A DNA stretch of 64,000 bases from Rurimicrobium sp040387755 (GTDB lineage: Bacteria > Bacteroidota > Bacteroidia > Chitinophagales > Chitinophagaceae): assembly GCA_040387755.1 (NCBI GenBank), contig JAZKDB010000001.1, positions 806,001 to 870,000 of the forward strand. The letters are read 5' to 3'. Numbering within the stretch: position 1 is the stretch's first letter; each line of letters starts with the position of its first letter. The notes below the pieces were generated by a model. That model was not told the DNA's origin and made no database searches. It saw nothing but the letters and a program-made list of their open reading frames with translations. Below are positions 41,039-48,983 of this stretch, in pieces. Both the position numbers and the translations under genes were made by a program.

Positions 41039-41944
41039 CTAAAGGATTATAATATCCTCACTTAAAATATTGAAAGTTGCCGTTTCTACCATTTTAGCTT
41101 CCTTTTCTCTTCTTTCCAATAATCCAGGTAGTCCTTTGCCTTCCCACAATCGTTTCATATTGCGGATTTGTTTTGCAATTCCTGCTAGATTTTGGCTTGC
41201 AACAAGAGGGATTATATTTTTCATTTCTGCTCTGGATGCTCCGTTGATGCTTTCTCCACGGTTATATACCAGAGAAAGCAGCGCTCCCTGAGCATCAGGA
41301 GGAAGTTTTTCTATACCAGGATACAACTTCTTCGTTCTTCGGCCAAATGAAGGCAATGTCGTTTGATAGAAAACTGAGAGAGCAGTATTGTAATCTATAA
41401 TTATACTTTTTGTGGATGCTAATGCGTTTTTTGCATTAATGCCGCTAAGTCCGGCAACAGAACAAAGTGTATCCAATGTTTGGCTATCAACAAAAGGCCC
41501 CCAGGCTGCAGCAATGGAAGATTTGTTATTAAAACCCAGATCATAGCCAATACCAATAGTAACACCACTTTCTCCTCCGGGCCAGATTGGTTTTTGATAT
41601 TTTTTATTGTACTGAGCTTCCGAACTTACTTCAAAACCAATCAGCATTTCCATCGCTTTTTTGGAAACGTGCATACTGCTGCCCGCAGGTAGCACAGGTA
41701 ATTTGATGCTTAGAAAATTCTCAATTCGAGTCAATGTTTCGGGGTCTAAAACTCCCGTTCTGCCAGAGCGCAGGAAGATTTGAATGGAAACAATATGCGT
41801 CAATAAATCTGAATTCGGGCGCATAGGATAGCCGGCTTTTTGCTCAAAGGCAATAGCCGTTTGGATATCAAAAATTCCGCTTTCAGCAACATTTAGTTTA
41901 GCTTGAATGGCCTTTATTCTCGTTCTTGAATCTATTGATGGCAT
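41039..41944 (-). CDS. Pesticin/lysozyme-like protein with N-terminal peptidoglycan-binding-like repeats
   Basis: The 301-residue protein has two N-terminal repeats resembling peptidoglycan-binding helices (TRIKAIQAKLNVAESGIFDIQTAIAFEQKAG, about 8-38, and THIVSIQIFL...TGVLDPETLTRIENFL, about 49-78). The C-terminal part looks like a lysozyme fold: FEVSSE with Glu105, then SGVTIGIGYDLG with Thr129 and Asp135, six residues apart as in pesticin (Glu/Thr/Asp). YNRGESINGASRAEMKNI and a basic tail follow. I see no signal peptide, which is odd for a wall-cutting enzyme and suggests export by another route or an internal use. Single gene; the assignment is by motif only. Confidence 0.68.
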   Translation of the reverse strand: MPSIDSRTRIKAIQAKLNVAESGIFDIQTAIAFEQKAGYPMRPNSDLLTHIVSIQIFLRSGRTGVLDPETLTRIENFLSIKLPVLPAGSSMHVSKKAMEMLIGFEVSSEAQYNKKYQKPIWPGGESGVTIGIGYDLGFNNKSSIAAAWGPFVDSQTLDTLCSVAGLSGINAKNALASTKSIIIDYNTALSVFYQTTLPSFGRRTKKLYPGIEKLPPDAQGALLSLVYNRGESINGASRAEMKNIIPLVASQNLAGIAKQIRNMKRLWEGKGLPGLLERREKEAKMVETATFNILSEDIIIL

Positions 41945-42055
41945 AGAACATTAATTTTTATAAGTACAAAGTATTGTATTATTTTTTAAAAAAGGTATTA
42001 CTTTTCTGAAATTATTTGTTTCAGATACATACTTCTTTCCCAGCATACTTTTACC

Positions 42056-42063
42056 TACTTTTG
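42056..42063 (+). promoter_or_regulatory. Putative -7 box of fbp
   Basis: TACTTTTG matches TAnnTTTG, 25 bp before the fbp ATG. The -33 partner is weak. Confidence 0.5.
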
Positions 42064-42088
42064 CACACATTTTATTTCAATTAAGATT

Positions 42089-43099
42089 ATGGATACAAAA
42101 AAGAGAAAGCTCATTACACTAGATGAGTTTACCATTCAGGAAACACGCAAATTCCCTAATGCAACCGGAGAATTGTCATCATTGTTGCGAGATATAGCTT
42201 TGGCATGTAAAATCATCAATAAGCAAGTAAACAAAGCTGGTCTGGTAGATATTTTGGGCAAGCATGGTGCTACAAATGTGCAAGGTGAAGAACAAATGAA
42301 ACTGGATATTTTTGCAAATGAGACATTAATTAATGTCCTTCAGAATAGCTCAGAGTGTGCTGGTATTGCTTCAGAAGAAAATGATGACCATGTATGTTTC
42401 TCCGACCCTTTCTCTGTAAATTCTAAATATGTTGTCTTATTTGACCCCTTGGATGGCTCCAGCAATATCGATGTAAATGCCTCTATTGGCACTATTTTCT
42501 CTATATATCGTCGTGTTAGCCCGCTAGGTTCACCATGTACCGATGCCGACTTTTTGCAGGCAGGTAATAAGCTGATGGCTGCCGGATACGTTATCTACGG
42601 TTCAAGTACAATGCTGGTTTATGCTACTAAAATCGGGGTAAATGGTTTTACATTGGAAACATCAATCGGTGAGTTCTGCTTGTCCCACCCTGATATGAAG
42701 TGTAATGAGAACGGAAAAATATACTCTCTAAATCAAGGTAATACCAATTTGTACAATCAGGGAATGAAAGATTTCCTGAATTATTGTATGGAAGAAAATA
42801 AAGAGGAAGGCCGCCCTTATTCTCACCGATATATTGGCTCAATGGTTGCAGATTTGCATAGAACATTGATTAAAGGAGGAATCTTCATTTATCCGGCAGA
42901 TCGTAAAAATGCTAAAGGAAAGTTGAGGCTTCAATACGAATGTAATCCTATGGCATTGATTATAGAGGCTGCGGGCGGAGTGGCTGATTTTGGCGAAGGT
43001 CGTATCCTGGACATAGTACCGACAGAATTACATCAACGTACACCTATTTACATTGGTTCTAAAAAACTGGTTGAAAAGGCATTGTCTTTTGGTAACTAA
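42089..43099 (+). CDS. fbp: Class I fructose-1,6-bisphosphatase
   Basis: Gluconeogenic enzyme that hydrolyses fructose-1,6-bisphosphate. The 336-residue protein carries the class I signature FDPLDGSSNIDVN (metal-binding Asp/Asp, about 119-131), GEEQMKLDIFAN, IASEENDD (metal Glu), SLNQGN and the active-site KLRLQYECNPMALIIEAAGG. Length and motifs are standard. It is followed by a terminator. Confidence 0.97.
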   Translation: MDTKKRKLITLDEFTIQETRKFPNATGELSSLLRDIALACKIINKQVNKAGLVDILGKHGATNVQGEEQMKLDIFANETLINVLQNSSECAGIASEENDDHVCFSDPFSVNSKYVVLFDPLDGSSNIDVNASIGTIFSIYRRVSPLGSPCTDADFLQAGNKLMAAGYVIYGSSTMLVYATKIGVNGFTLETSIGEFCLSHPDMKCNENGKIYSLNQGNTNLYNQGMKDFLNYCMEENKEEGRPYSHRYIGSMVADLHRTLIKGGIFIYPADRKNAKGKLRLQYECNPMALIIEAAGGVADFGEGRILDIVPTELHQRTPIYIGSKKLVEKALSFGN

Positions 43100-43119
43100 T
43101 ATTTTAGATTTAAATTCAG

Positions 43120-43155
43120 AAAACGCAAAGCTTTTAATAATTAGCTTTGCGTTTT
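43120..43155 (+). terminator. Terminator after fbp
   Basis: Perfect 13-bp stem AAAACGCAAAGCT / AGCTTTGCGTTTT with a 10-nt loop, then GTTTTG. It lies 20 bp after the fbp stop and just upstream of bshB1. Confidence 0.82.
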
Positions 43156-43176
43156 GTTTTGAAACAATTTGGAAAG

Positions 43177-43920
43177 ATGAACGCAAACAAACTTCATATA
43201 TTGGCTATAGCTGCTCACCCGGATGATGTAGAACTGGGCTGTGGTGGCACTTTAACGAAGCATGCTTTGATGGGGCAGCGTGTGGGTATTGTTGATTTGA
43301 CAGAGGGTGAATTAGGAACCCGGGGTTCTGTACAGGATCGTTATGCCGAAGCTGCAAAAGCAGCAGAAATCATGGGTCTTTCCGTTCGTGAAAATGCGAG
43401 GATCAGAGATGGTTTTTTTAAAAATGATGAAGAGCATCAAAGACATATTATTTCATACATCCGAAAATATCAACCAGAAATAGTAATTACCAATGCTCCA
43501 GAAGACAGGCATCCTGATCACGGCAGAGGATTTCAACTGGTGAGCGATGCTTGTTTTTTAGCAGGCCTGCGCAAAATTGAAACATTTAATGAAGATGGTA
43601 CGGCCCAAAGTGCCTGGCGTCCTAAGCGTGTTTTTTCTTTAATTCAGGATCGTCAGTTGGAGCCAACCTTTATTGTCGATATCAGTGAGACATTTGAGGC
43701 AAAAATGGCGGCTATCAAAGCTTATTCATCACAGTTTTATCAGGCAGGGTCTGATGAGCCGGTTACCTATATTGCTACACAGAATTTTACTGAGCAAATT
43801 ATTTACAGAGATTCATTGATGGGAAAAAAAATCGGAACCAAATATGGCGAAGGCTTTATTTCTGTGAATATTCCGGGTATCAGTTCTTTAGATCAGCTTA
43901 TTTATCCCGAGCTCGCTTAA
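43177..43920 (+). CDS. bshB1: Bacillithiol biosynthesis deacetylase BshB1
   Basis: Zinc N-deacetylase that removes acetate from GlcNAc-malate in bacillithiol synthesis. The 247-residue protein starts MNANKLHILAIAAHPDDVELGCGGTL with the LmbE-type AHPDD zinc motif, then TEGELGTRGS, NARIRDGFF and APEDRHPDHGRG with the third zinc His. An earlier in-frame TTG (43147) lies in the fbp terminator, so ATG 43177 with GGAAAG just before it is used. It overlaps the stop of the convergent next gene by a few bases. Bacillithiol is known in Bacteroidota; bshA and bshC are not in the window. Confidence 0.93.
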   Translation: MNANKLHILAIAAHPDDVELGCGGTLTKHALMGQRVGIVDLTEGELGTRGSVQDRYAEAAKAAEIMGLSVRENARIRDGFFKNDEEHQRHIISYIRKYQPEIVITNAPEDRHPDHGRGFQLVSDACFLAGLRKIETFNEDGTAQSAWRPKRVFSLIQDRQLEPTFIVDISETFEAKMAAIKAYSSQFYQAGSDEPVTYIATQNFTEQIIYRDSLMGKKIGTKYGEGFISVNIPGISSLDQLIYPELA

Positions 43921-44555
43921 CCCTTATTTTTTTCAAAACCAAAATACCAACCAACTCCCAGAATTACACCTCCGGGCATTATCGCATGCAGTACATTGTG
44001 TGATTCGGCGGTTAGGGCAATAGCAGGAAAACTATTGGTGGTTTTTGAATCTATGCTATAAGTTCCCGGTTCAATTTTGATAGAATAGCCTAATTGGGTA
44101 TAGAATTTGTTTTGTCTGCGTCCAATCGTCCAGAAATGATATAAAGAAACGAAGGCATTGGTTGCAGGTTTTAAATCCAGGACAATATCTTGTTTACCAT
44201 AGTTGGTTCCCATATTGGTTTCGAAATTATTGGTGGCCAAATTTCTGGTTATACCTATACCCAAAGCTAATTTCCGGTGACAATTATTGTTGAAATAAAA
44301 TCTTCCCTCTGCAAAAGCTTTATAACCCCATGAACTGGAACCTATACCTGTTCCAACAGAAAATTGAGCGCCCAACGTTTTTTCAATACTGAGACCAATA
44401 AGACCGTTATGATTGTTAATGCCCCCATTAATACCCAGATAAAGCATGGGACAGGATTTTGGCTTTGTATCAGACCTCAGTTGTTGCACCTTTCCCTGCG
44501 CTAAAACAGAAAGGCAATATAAAGTTGTGGCACAAGTAAGAAGTGATTTTTTCAT
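43917..44555 (-). CDS. Hypothetical secreted protein, probable outer-membrane barrel
   Basis: No named family recognised. The 212-residue protein has a signal peptide (MKKSLLTCATTLYCLSVLAQG) and Gly/aromatic-rich strands (LYLGINGGINNHNGLIGLSIEKTLG, FSVGTGIGSSSWGYKAFAEGRFYF, LALGIGITRNLA, GGVILGVGWYFGFEK), a porin-like small-barrel pattern. It overlaps the bshB1 stop by 4 bp on the opposite strand. Role unknown. Confidence 0.72.
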   Translation of the reverse strand: MKKSLLTCATTLYCLSVLAQGKVQQLRSDTKPKSCPMLYLGINGGINNHNGLIGLSIEKTLGAQFSVGTGIGSSSWGYKAFAEGRFYFNNNCHRKLALGIGITRNLATNNFETNMGTNYGKQDIVLDLKPATNAFVSLYHFWTIGRRQNKFYTQLGYSIKIEPGTYSIDSKTTNSFPAIALTAESHNVLHAIMPGGVILGVGWYFGFEKNKG

Positions 44556-44700
44556 GGTAAAATTTCTTTCTTAGGTAAAGTGAATTAGGTGATGGTAACA
44601 GGAACATTTTCGAAAACTCTTTATTAGAGATATCAACGAGATTATCCCGAATAGTTGTTGAAAATATATATTATAAAATCAGCTACATATTGCTCTGCAT

Positions 44701-46458
44701 TTATTTATCTGTAGAAGGTTTTTGAATACTTTTTTTATACATTTTGTCTAATAAAGCTTTTTTTGATTTTACTTTATTTAGATAGGCATTATGCTTTTCA
44801 ATCTGCGTCAAATTGTAAATAGCATCTGTTTTCTTTTTGCCCGATTTGTCAATAAAATCATATACTACTACTTCTGACTTTAAATTATCTTTTTGCCAAA
44901 TCATCTTTTTGGTTTTTAGAATCAAAAAATAATTATCATTTGCTGTTGATTTCACTTTTTTTGTTTCTATAGTTGTTGAATGCGGCTGACCCAAATGATG
45001 AATAAATGTTTGATAATGATTAGGGATGAAATGTGCTGTGAAATTAATCAAAATCTCGTTGTCAAATAATAACTCAATACCCTTAAAATTCAGGATATCA
45101 AGAATACCTGATTCTGCAATAATTCTATACCCATCTATAAAAATTGCTGAATTACTGCGTCCTGAGTCACTAAAAAGATTTTCTTTCGGGTTTTCAATTA
45201 GCTCTGTATGATAGTTCCAATTCAAAAATTTTGTTCTGTCATTCAAATTCATGTATGGGGTTTTCTCTGTGTAGTATTCTTCCACGGTAAAAGTCTTGTA
45301 CCATTTTATCTTGTCCTGAAAGGTAGTTTGGTCAATTATATATCTACGTAAGATATTAATGTTGGATGTGTCTGATTTGTCGTTAAATAATGCCAGGCTG
45401 GATAATGCTTTTTTTACAGGTGCATTTTTACCATTTTTGGCAATCCATTCTGCTAATTTATCCTCGTTTTCTGCTACTCCGATTTTCATGTAAGGAGCTC
45501 CGATTGTATATTTGGCTAGGATAGACTGTGTTTTTTCCACCCTGTTTTTTGTGTCGTTTTTTTTGCGAAAATCGGCCAAGGGCTCAAGGCCTATTTTTTG
45601 TCTTTCAGCATCTATTGTTTGCTCGGAGCTGTCATCATAATATTCCAGGTAAACAGTTTCTTCGTCTTTGTAATAAGAAGCACCGTTGATGCTTAGGGGA
45701 AAATTCAGAATTACATCTTCGAATTTAAAAGAATGCCTTAACTGTCTCTTTTCAATTAAATAAACAAATTTTCGGGCGTCAACATCAAAATTGCGAACTG
45801 CTTTATATAGCATGGTGTCAAATAAGTTGGGCAGACTATAAGAACCTTGATTGTGAAGAATAATAACAGCACATTCATTAAGAGTCTTTTCATCAGGCAA
45901 GCCATTTTTATTAAATATTTGCATCAGCCTTTGTGCAATAATTGAGTCTGCTCTGTGTACCGAGTCAACCATGTAGTCTCCGTCATATAATTTTGAATAA
46001 TACCCTCGAACGCCCTGATCCCAATTCACCAACTCCTTTAATTGTTTTATTGCGGGATATTTTAAAGTATATTTCGTGTCAGACTGTTTGTTTATAAAAG
46101 ACTTAAGCTTATCCAATGCGTCGCCTTGGTAATTGTCAAGAATTTTTTTAATTCCCGATGAGTCAATTTCTTTCTTTTGCATTCCTGAAAAATACTCTTC
46201 GGCCAGAGTATAGTTTTTACTATCCATTGCAGACAAAAATGCATTTGTCAGGTCTCTGTTGAAACTTTTTCCTTTTGATACGATAAATGCCTCCTTGTAA
46301 AATTTATTTGCCAGATCAAAGTTTGAATCGCAAATTGCCAGTTCAGCTTTGTTGACCGCTACATAATAATCAGTAAATTTAGACTGTCCATACAAGGCAG
46401 ATTTAAATGTTATTAGCAGGCAAACAAGCCATAATTTAGAATATGATTTAAGTTTCAT
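44701..46458 (-). CDS. Large hypothetical secreted protein with TPR-like N-terminus
   Basis: The 585-residue protein has a signal peptide (to about residue 24, ALYGQ), a TPR-like helical repeat region (about 30-95: ELAICDSNFDLANKFYKEAF, AFLSAMDSKNYTLAEEYFSGM), a middle section with HRADSIIAQRLMQIFNKNGLPDEKTL (as seen in DUF6624-type proteins of the phylum) and a helix/strand C-terminus rich in Lys and Asn ending KKSIQKPSTDK. The specific family is not certain. It stands alone with 145 bp of featureless DNA after it. Confidence 0.72.
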   Translation of the reverse strand: MKLKSYSKLWLVCLLITFKSALYGQSKFTDYYVAVNKAELAICDSNFDLANKFYKEAFIVSKGKSFNRDLTNAFLSAMDSKNYTLAEEYFSGMQKKEIDSSGIKKILDNYQGDALDKLKSFINKQSDTKYTLKYPAIKQLKELVNWDQGVRGYYSKLYDGDYMVDSVHRADSIIAQRLMQIFNKNGLPDEKTLNECAVIILHNQGSYSLPNLFDTMLYKAVRNFDVDARKFVYLIEKRQLRHSFKFEDVILNFPLSINGASYYKDEETVYLEYYDDSSEQTIDAERQKIGLEPLADFRKKNDTKNRVEKTQSILAKYTIGAPYMKIGVAENEDKLAEWIAKNGKNAPVKKALSSLALFNDKSDTSNINILRRYIIDQTTFQDKIKWYKTFTVEEYYTEKTPYMNLNDRTKFLNWNYHTELIENPKENLFSDSGRSNSAIFIDGYRIIAESGILDILNFKGIELLFDNEILINFTAHFIPNHYQTFIHHLGQPHSTTIETKKVKSTANDNYFLILKTKKMIWQKDNLKSEVVVYDFIDKSGKKKTDAIYNLTQIEKHNAYLNKVKSKKALLDKMYKKSIQKPSTDK

Positions 46459-46631
46459 TCTGTCATTTTAAACTAACTAAAATAAAGAATTAATTCCATA
46501 GAAGGACACAGATTTAATAACTGTGTTTTTTTATGTCATATATGTTTGGGTTTTATTGACTCAAATTGATTTGACAGCCAACAATTTTAAATTTTTAAAG
46601 GAAATAGCTCTGGATGTTGTTGTATAAAAAA
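46459..46631. other. Featureless intergenic stretch before the tRNA-Arg region
   Basis: AT-rich DNA between the 585-residue hypothetical gene and the tRNA terminator. It carries A/T runs but no ORF, dyad or promoter that I can support apart from the terminator that follows. Confidence 0.5.
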
Positions 46632-46660
46632 ATGAAACTCGCAGGGAGTGCGAGTTTCAT
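46632..46660 (-). terminator. Terminator after tRNA-Arg
   Basis: Perfect 12-bp stem ATGAAACTCGCA / TGCGAGTTTCAT with a 5-nt loop, followed on the minus strand by TTTTTTATACA. It lies 6 bp past the tRNA 3' end. Confidence 0.88.
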
Positions 46661-46666
46661 TAACAG

Positions 46667-46738
46667 TGGCTTCGCCAAGAATCGAACTTGGATTTGGAGC
46701 TTCGGAAACTCTCGTACTATCCATTGTACTACGAAGCC
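46667..46738 (-). tRNA. tRNA-Arg (anticodon CCG)
   Basis: A complete 72-nt cloverleaf: acceptor GGCTTCG/CGAAGCC, D-stem GTAC/GTAC with a GG loop, anticodon loop TTCCGAA (CCG at positions 34-36), T-stem CCAAG/CTTGG with TTCGATT, and discriminator A. The anticodon stem has an A-C mismatch at 27-43 and a T-G pair at 31-39. CCA is not encoded and must be added afterwards, as usual in this phylum. It reads the CGG codon. Confidence 0.95.
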
Positions 46739-46758
46739 TTTGCTTTTTTCAAAGAGCG

Positions 46759-46766
46759 CAAAGTTA
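46759..46766 (-). promoter_or_regulatory. Putative -7 box for tRNA-Arg
   Basis: Minus-strand TAACTTTG matches TAnnTTTG and lies 20 bp before the tRNA 5' end. No clear -33 element. Confidence 0.42.
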
Positions 46767-46829
46767 TTGTTTTATGTTGCATATTTCTAATTGTGATTAA
46801 AGTATTTTTGGCAACAATTTTACCGTTTT

Positions 46830-47288
46830 ATGAAAAGATATTTACCTCTCATTTCTCTACTTGCAGCATTGTCGCTCATAGCTGGATATATGCTTTCACG
46901 TATGTCTTTTTTGGCACGCACAGCTATTAGTGTTTTCAAAAAGAAATACTATTATTATTCGTTTATGAAGATTTGGTGGAAAGGAGCATTGTTTAATTTT
47001 ACAATACTTGCTTTGTTATTGGTTTTACAGATTTGGTTGCAGTCAAAATTGAATAAGCAAAAAGCTTTTTTGATGAACCTTTGTTGCTTGGTTTTGGCTG
47101 TTCTGGGCTTGTATTTTACTTATAGCGATTTTCGTACAGATTTATCACATCGCCTGGCTGGAGAGCGTTTGCACTTAGGCTTTTATTTGTTTTGGATAGG
47201 TTGGATGTGCATTTCCATTTTTATGCTTTGGCAAAATACGTTACGAACAACTACAAGTGTAGATAAAACGGGCTCAACAAATCTATAA
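46830..47288 (+). CDS. Hypothetical membrane protein (four helices)
   Basis: No family recognised. The 152-residue protein has four hydrophobic stretches (about 5-25, 52-70, 80-100, 115-137), with YYYYSFMKIWWKG and FRTDLSHRLAGERLHLGFY loops between them. The ordered helices and start ATG just after a run of A/T-rich leader support it as real. It overlaps the 3' end of trmN6 by 38 bp on the opposite strand. Function unknown. Confidence 0.65.
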   Translation: MKRYLPLISLLAALSLIAGYMLSRMSFLARTAISVFKKKYYYYSFMKIWWKGALFNFTILALLLVLQIWLQSKLNKQKAFLMNLCCLVLAVLGLYFTYSDFRTDLSHRLAGERLHLGFYLFWIGWMCISIFMLWQNTLRTTTSVDKTGSTNL

Positions 47289-47961
47289 ACTCCTTTGTGT
47301 ATAGCTTCTGTTCTTTATAAATCACCAGTTCTTCGCGAAAAGGAATATCATCTTTATAATTCAAAAGAACAATTATCCTATTGGGTTCCTGATGTGCAAA
47401 AGGCTTTATCAGCAAGCTTCCTGATTGTTTTAATTGGGTTTTTTTTATGGCTGTCTCACATCTGGTCATTTCAGAAATCGGTAACAGAATACTCGCTGTT
47501 CCTTCACTCTTCAGATTGACCGAGACAACTTTTAATAAGTCATCAAAGCTAAAATCATCATTATGCCGCGCCATATTTCTGATTTGATTATTCCCTTTTA
47601 AGCTATTGGAAAAAAATGGAGGATTGCAAATGATTAAATCATATCGCAGGTCATTTTGCCATGCTTTTGCATCATATTCTATTACCGAAATTTGATTAAA
47701 GAATATTGAATTGGATATATTTTCACTGGCCTGTTTTGCTGCAGATGAATCAATTTCCAATGCATCAATTTTTAGGCTTTCATTTCTTTGTGCCAGCATC
47801 AGAGACAATAATCCTGTCCCTGTGCCGATGTCCAATACAGTTTTGCTTTCAGGAGGTATAGGTGTCCATGCACCTAGAATGCAAGCATCAGTACTTACTT
47901 TCATGGCGCATTGGTCCTGTTCAATGAGCATTTGTTTGAATTGGAAATAATCTTTACTCAT
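47251..47961 (-). CDS. trmN6: tRNA1(Val) (adenine(37)-N6)-methyltransferase
   Basis: SAM-dependent N6-adenine methyltransferase of 236 residues. It has a SAM-binding motif VLDIGTGTGLLSLMLAQ, the DALEIDSSAA acidic loop, and the N6-methyltransferase catalytic motif NPPFF in YDLIICNPPFF, followed by ARH. These match the TrmN6/YfiC family that methylates A37 of tRNA1(Val). Start ATG 47961 overlaps the tsaD stop by 8 bp, so translation is coupled to another tRNA-modification gene. Confidence 0.9.
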   Translation of the reverse strand: MSKDYFQFKQMLIEQDQCAMKVSTDACILGAWTPIPPESKTVLDIGTGTGLLSLMLAQRNESLKIDALEIDSSAAKQASENISNSIFFNQISVIEYDAKAWQNDLRYDLIICNPPFFSNSLKGNNQIRNMARHNDDFSFDDLLKVVSVNLKSEGTASILLPISEMTRCETAIKKTQLKQSGSLLIKPFAHQEPNRIIVLLNYKDDIPFREELVIYKEQKLYTKEFIDLLSPFYLHL

Positions 47962-48961
47962 GATGCCATGTAGAGCGAGCTGAAGGGGTCGTGGATAAGT
48001 CAGCATATTCGCCTGCCAACTGCTTATAATGTGCTGCAATAGCAATCATCGCGGCGTTGTCGGTGCAATATTGAAAATCTGGAATATAAACCTTCCATTC
48101 ATTTTGTTCTCCCAAATCTGTTACTGCTTTGCGTAATCCGCTATTGGCCGAAACTCCACCGGCAATACCAATATGTTTTACGTTCAAATCTTTTGCTGCT
48201 TTTTTTAATTTCAACATTAAAGTTTCGATAATGGTGTATTGGACAGAAGCGCAGATATCGTTCAGGTTTTCGCTGATGAATTCAGGATTTCCTTTTTTCT
48301 GTTTTTGAAGAAAATATAGAACAGATGTTTTTAGACCACTAAAGGTAAATTGATATCCGGGCAGACTTGAGATAGGAAAGGGAAAGCGAAGTGGATTTCC
48401 GGATGAAGCAAGTTTGTCCACTAAAGGACCTCCCGGATAGGCTAGTCCAAGCATTTTGGCCGTTTTGTCAAACGCTTCTCCCGCAGCATCGTCAATTGTT
48501 TCTCCAATCACTGTCATTTCAAGATGACTTTTGCACAAAACCAGCTGTGTATGACCACCTGAAACTGTAAGACAAAGAAAAGGGAAATCCGGCTTAGGCT
48601 CTGCAATGAAATGGGCTAACACATGAGCTTGCATGTGGTGTACTGCAATAAGTGGTAGTTTTCTGGATTGTGCAAATGCTTTTGCAAATCCTGCCCCGAC
48701 TAATAAGGAACCAATCAGGCCCGGCGATTGGGTAAAAGCAACAGCTTCTATGCCTTCTATACTCATTTGGGCATTATTAAGTGCAACGGCTACCACAGGT
48801 ACAATGTTCTGTATATGCGCCCTAGATGCCATTTCCGGCACGACCCCCCCGTATTGTTCATGCACTTTTTGTGTGGCAATAACATTGCTCAATACCACTC
48901 CGTCTGCTATAACTGCTGCACTAGTGTCGTCGCAGGAAGTTTCAATTGCCAAAATATTCAT
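47954..48961 (-). CDS. tsaD: tRNA N6-adenosine threonylcarbamoyltransferase TsaD
   Basis: Catalytic component of the t6A37 synthesis system. The 335-residue ASKHA-fold protein begins MNILAIETSCDDTSAAVI and has the metal motif HHMQAH (His109, His113), FLCLTVSGGHTQLVL, the GEAFDKTAKMLGL motif, and GGVSANSGLR. Length and motifs are standard. It lies between the DUF5686 gene (22 bp upstream) and trmN6, giving a small set of tRNA-modification genes. Confidence 0.97.
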   Translation of the reverse strand: MNILAIETSCDDTSAAVIADGVVLSNVIATQKVHEQYGGVVPEMASRAHIQNIVPVVAVALNNAQMSIEGIEAVAFTQSPGLIGSLLVGAGFAKAFAQSRKLPLIAVHHMQAHVLAHFIAEPKPDFPFLCLTVSGGHTQLVLCKSHLEMTVIGETIDDAAGEAFDKTAKMLGLAYPGGPLVDKLASSGNPLRFPFPISSLPGYQFTFSGLKTSVLYFLQKQKKGNPEFISENLNDICASVQYTIIETLMLKLKKAAKDLNVKHIGIAGGVSANSGLRKAVTDLGEQNEWKVYIPDFQYCTDNAAMIAIAAHYKQLAGEYADLSTTPSARSTWHHE

Positions 48962-48983
48962 ATCCCCTTTCCCTTCAATTATA

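Noticed and set aside
43147..43176. Extended bshB1 start at an in-frame TTG
   Set aside because: It lies in the stem of the fbp terminator and adds residues not seen in BshB1.
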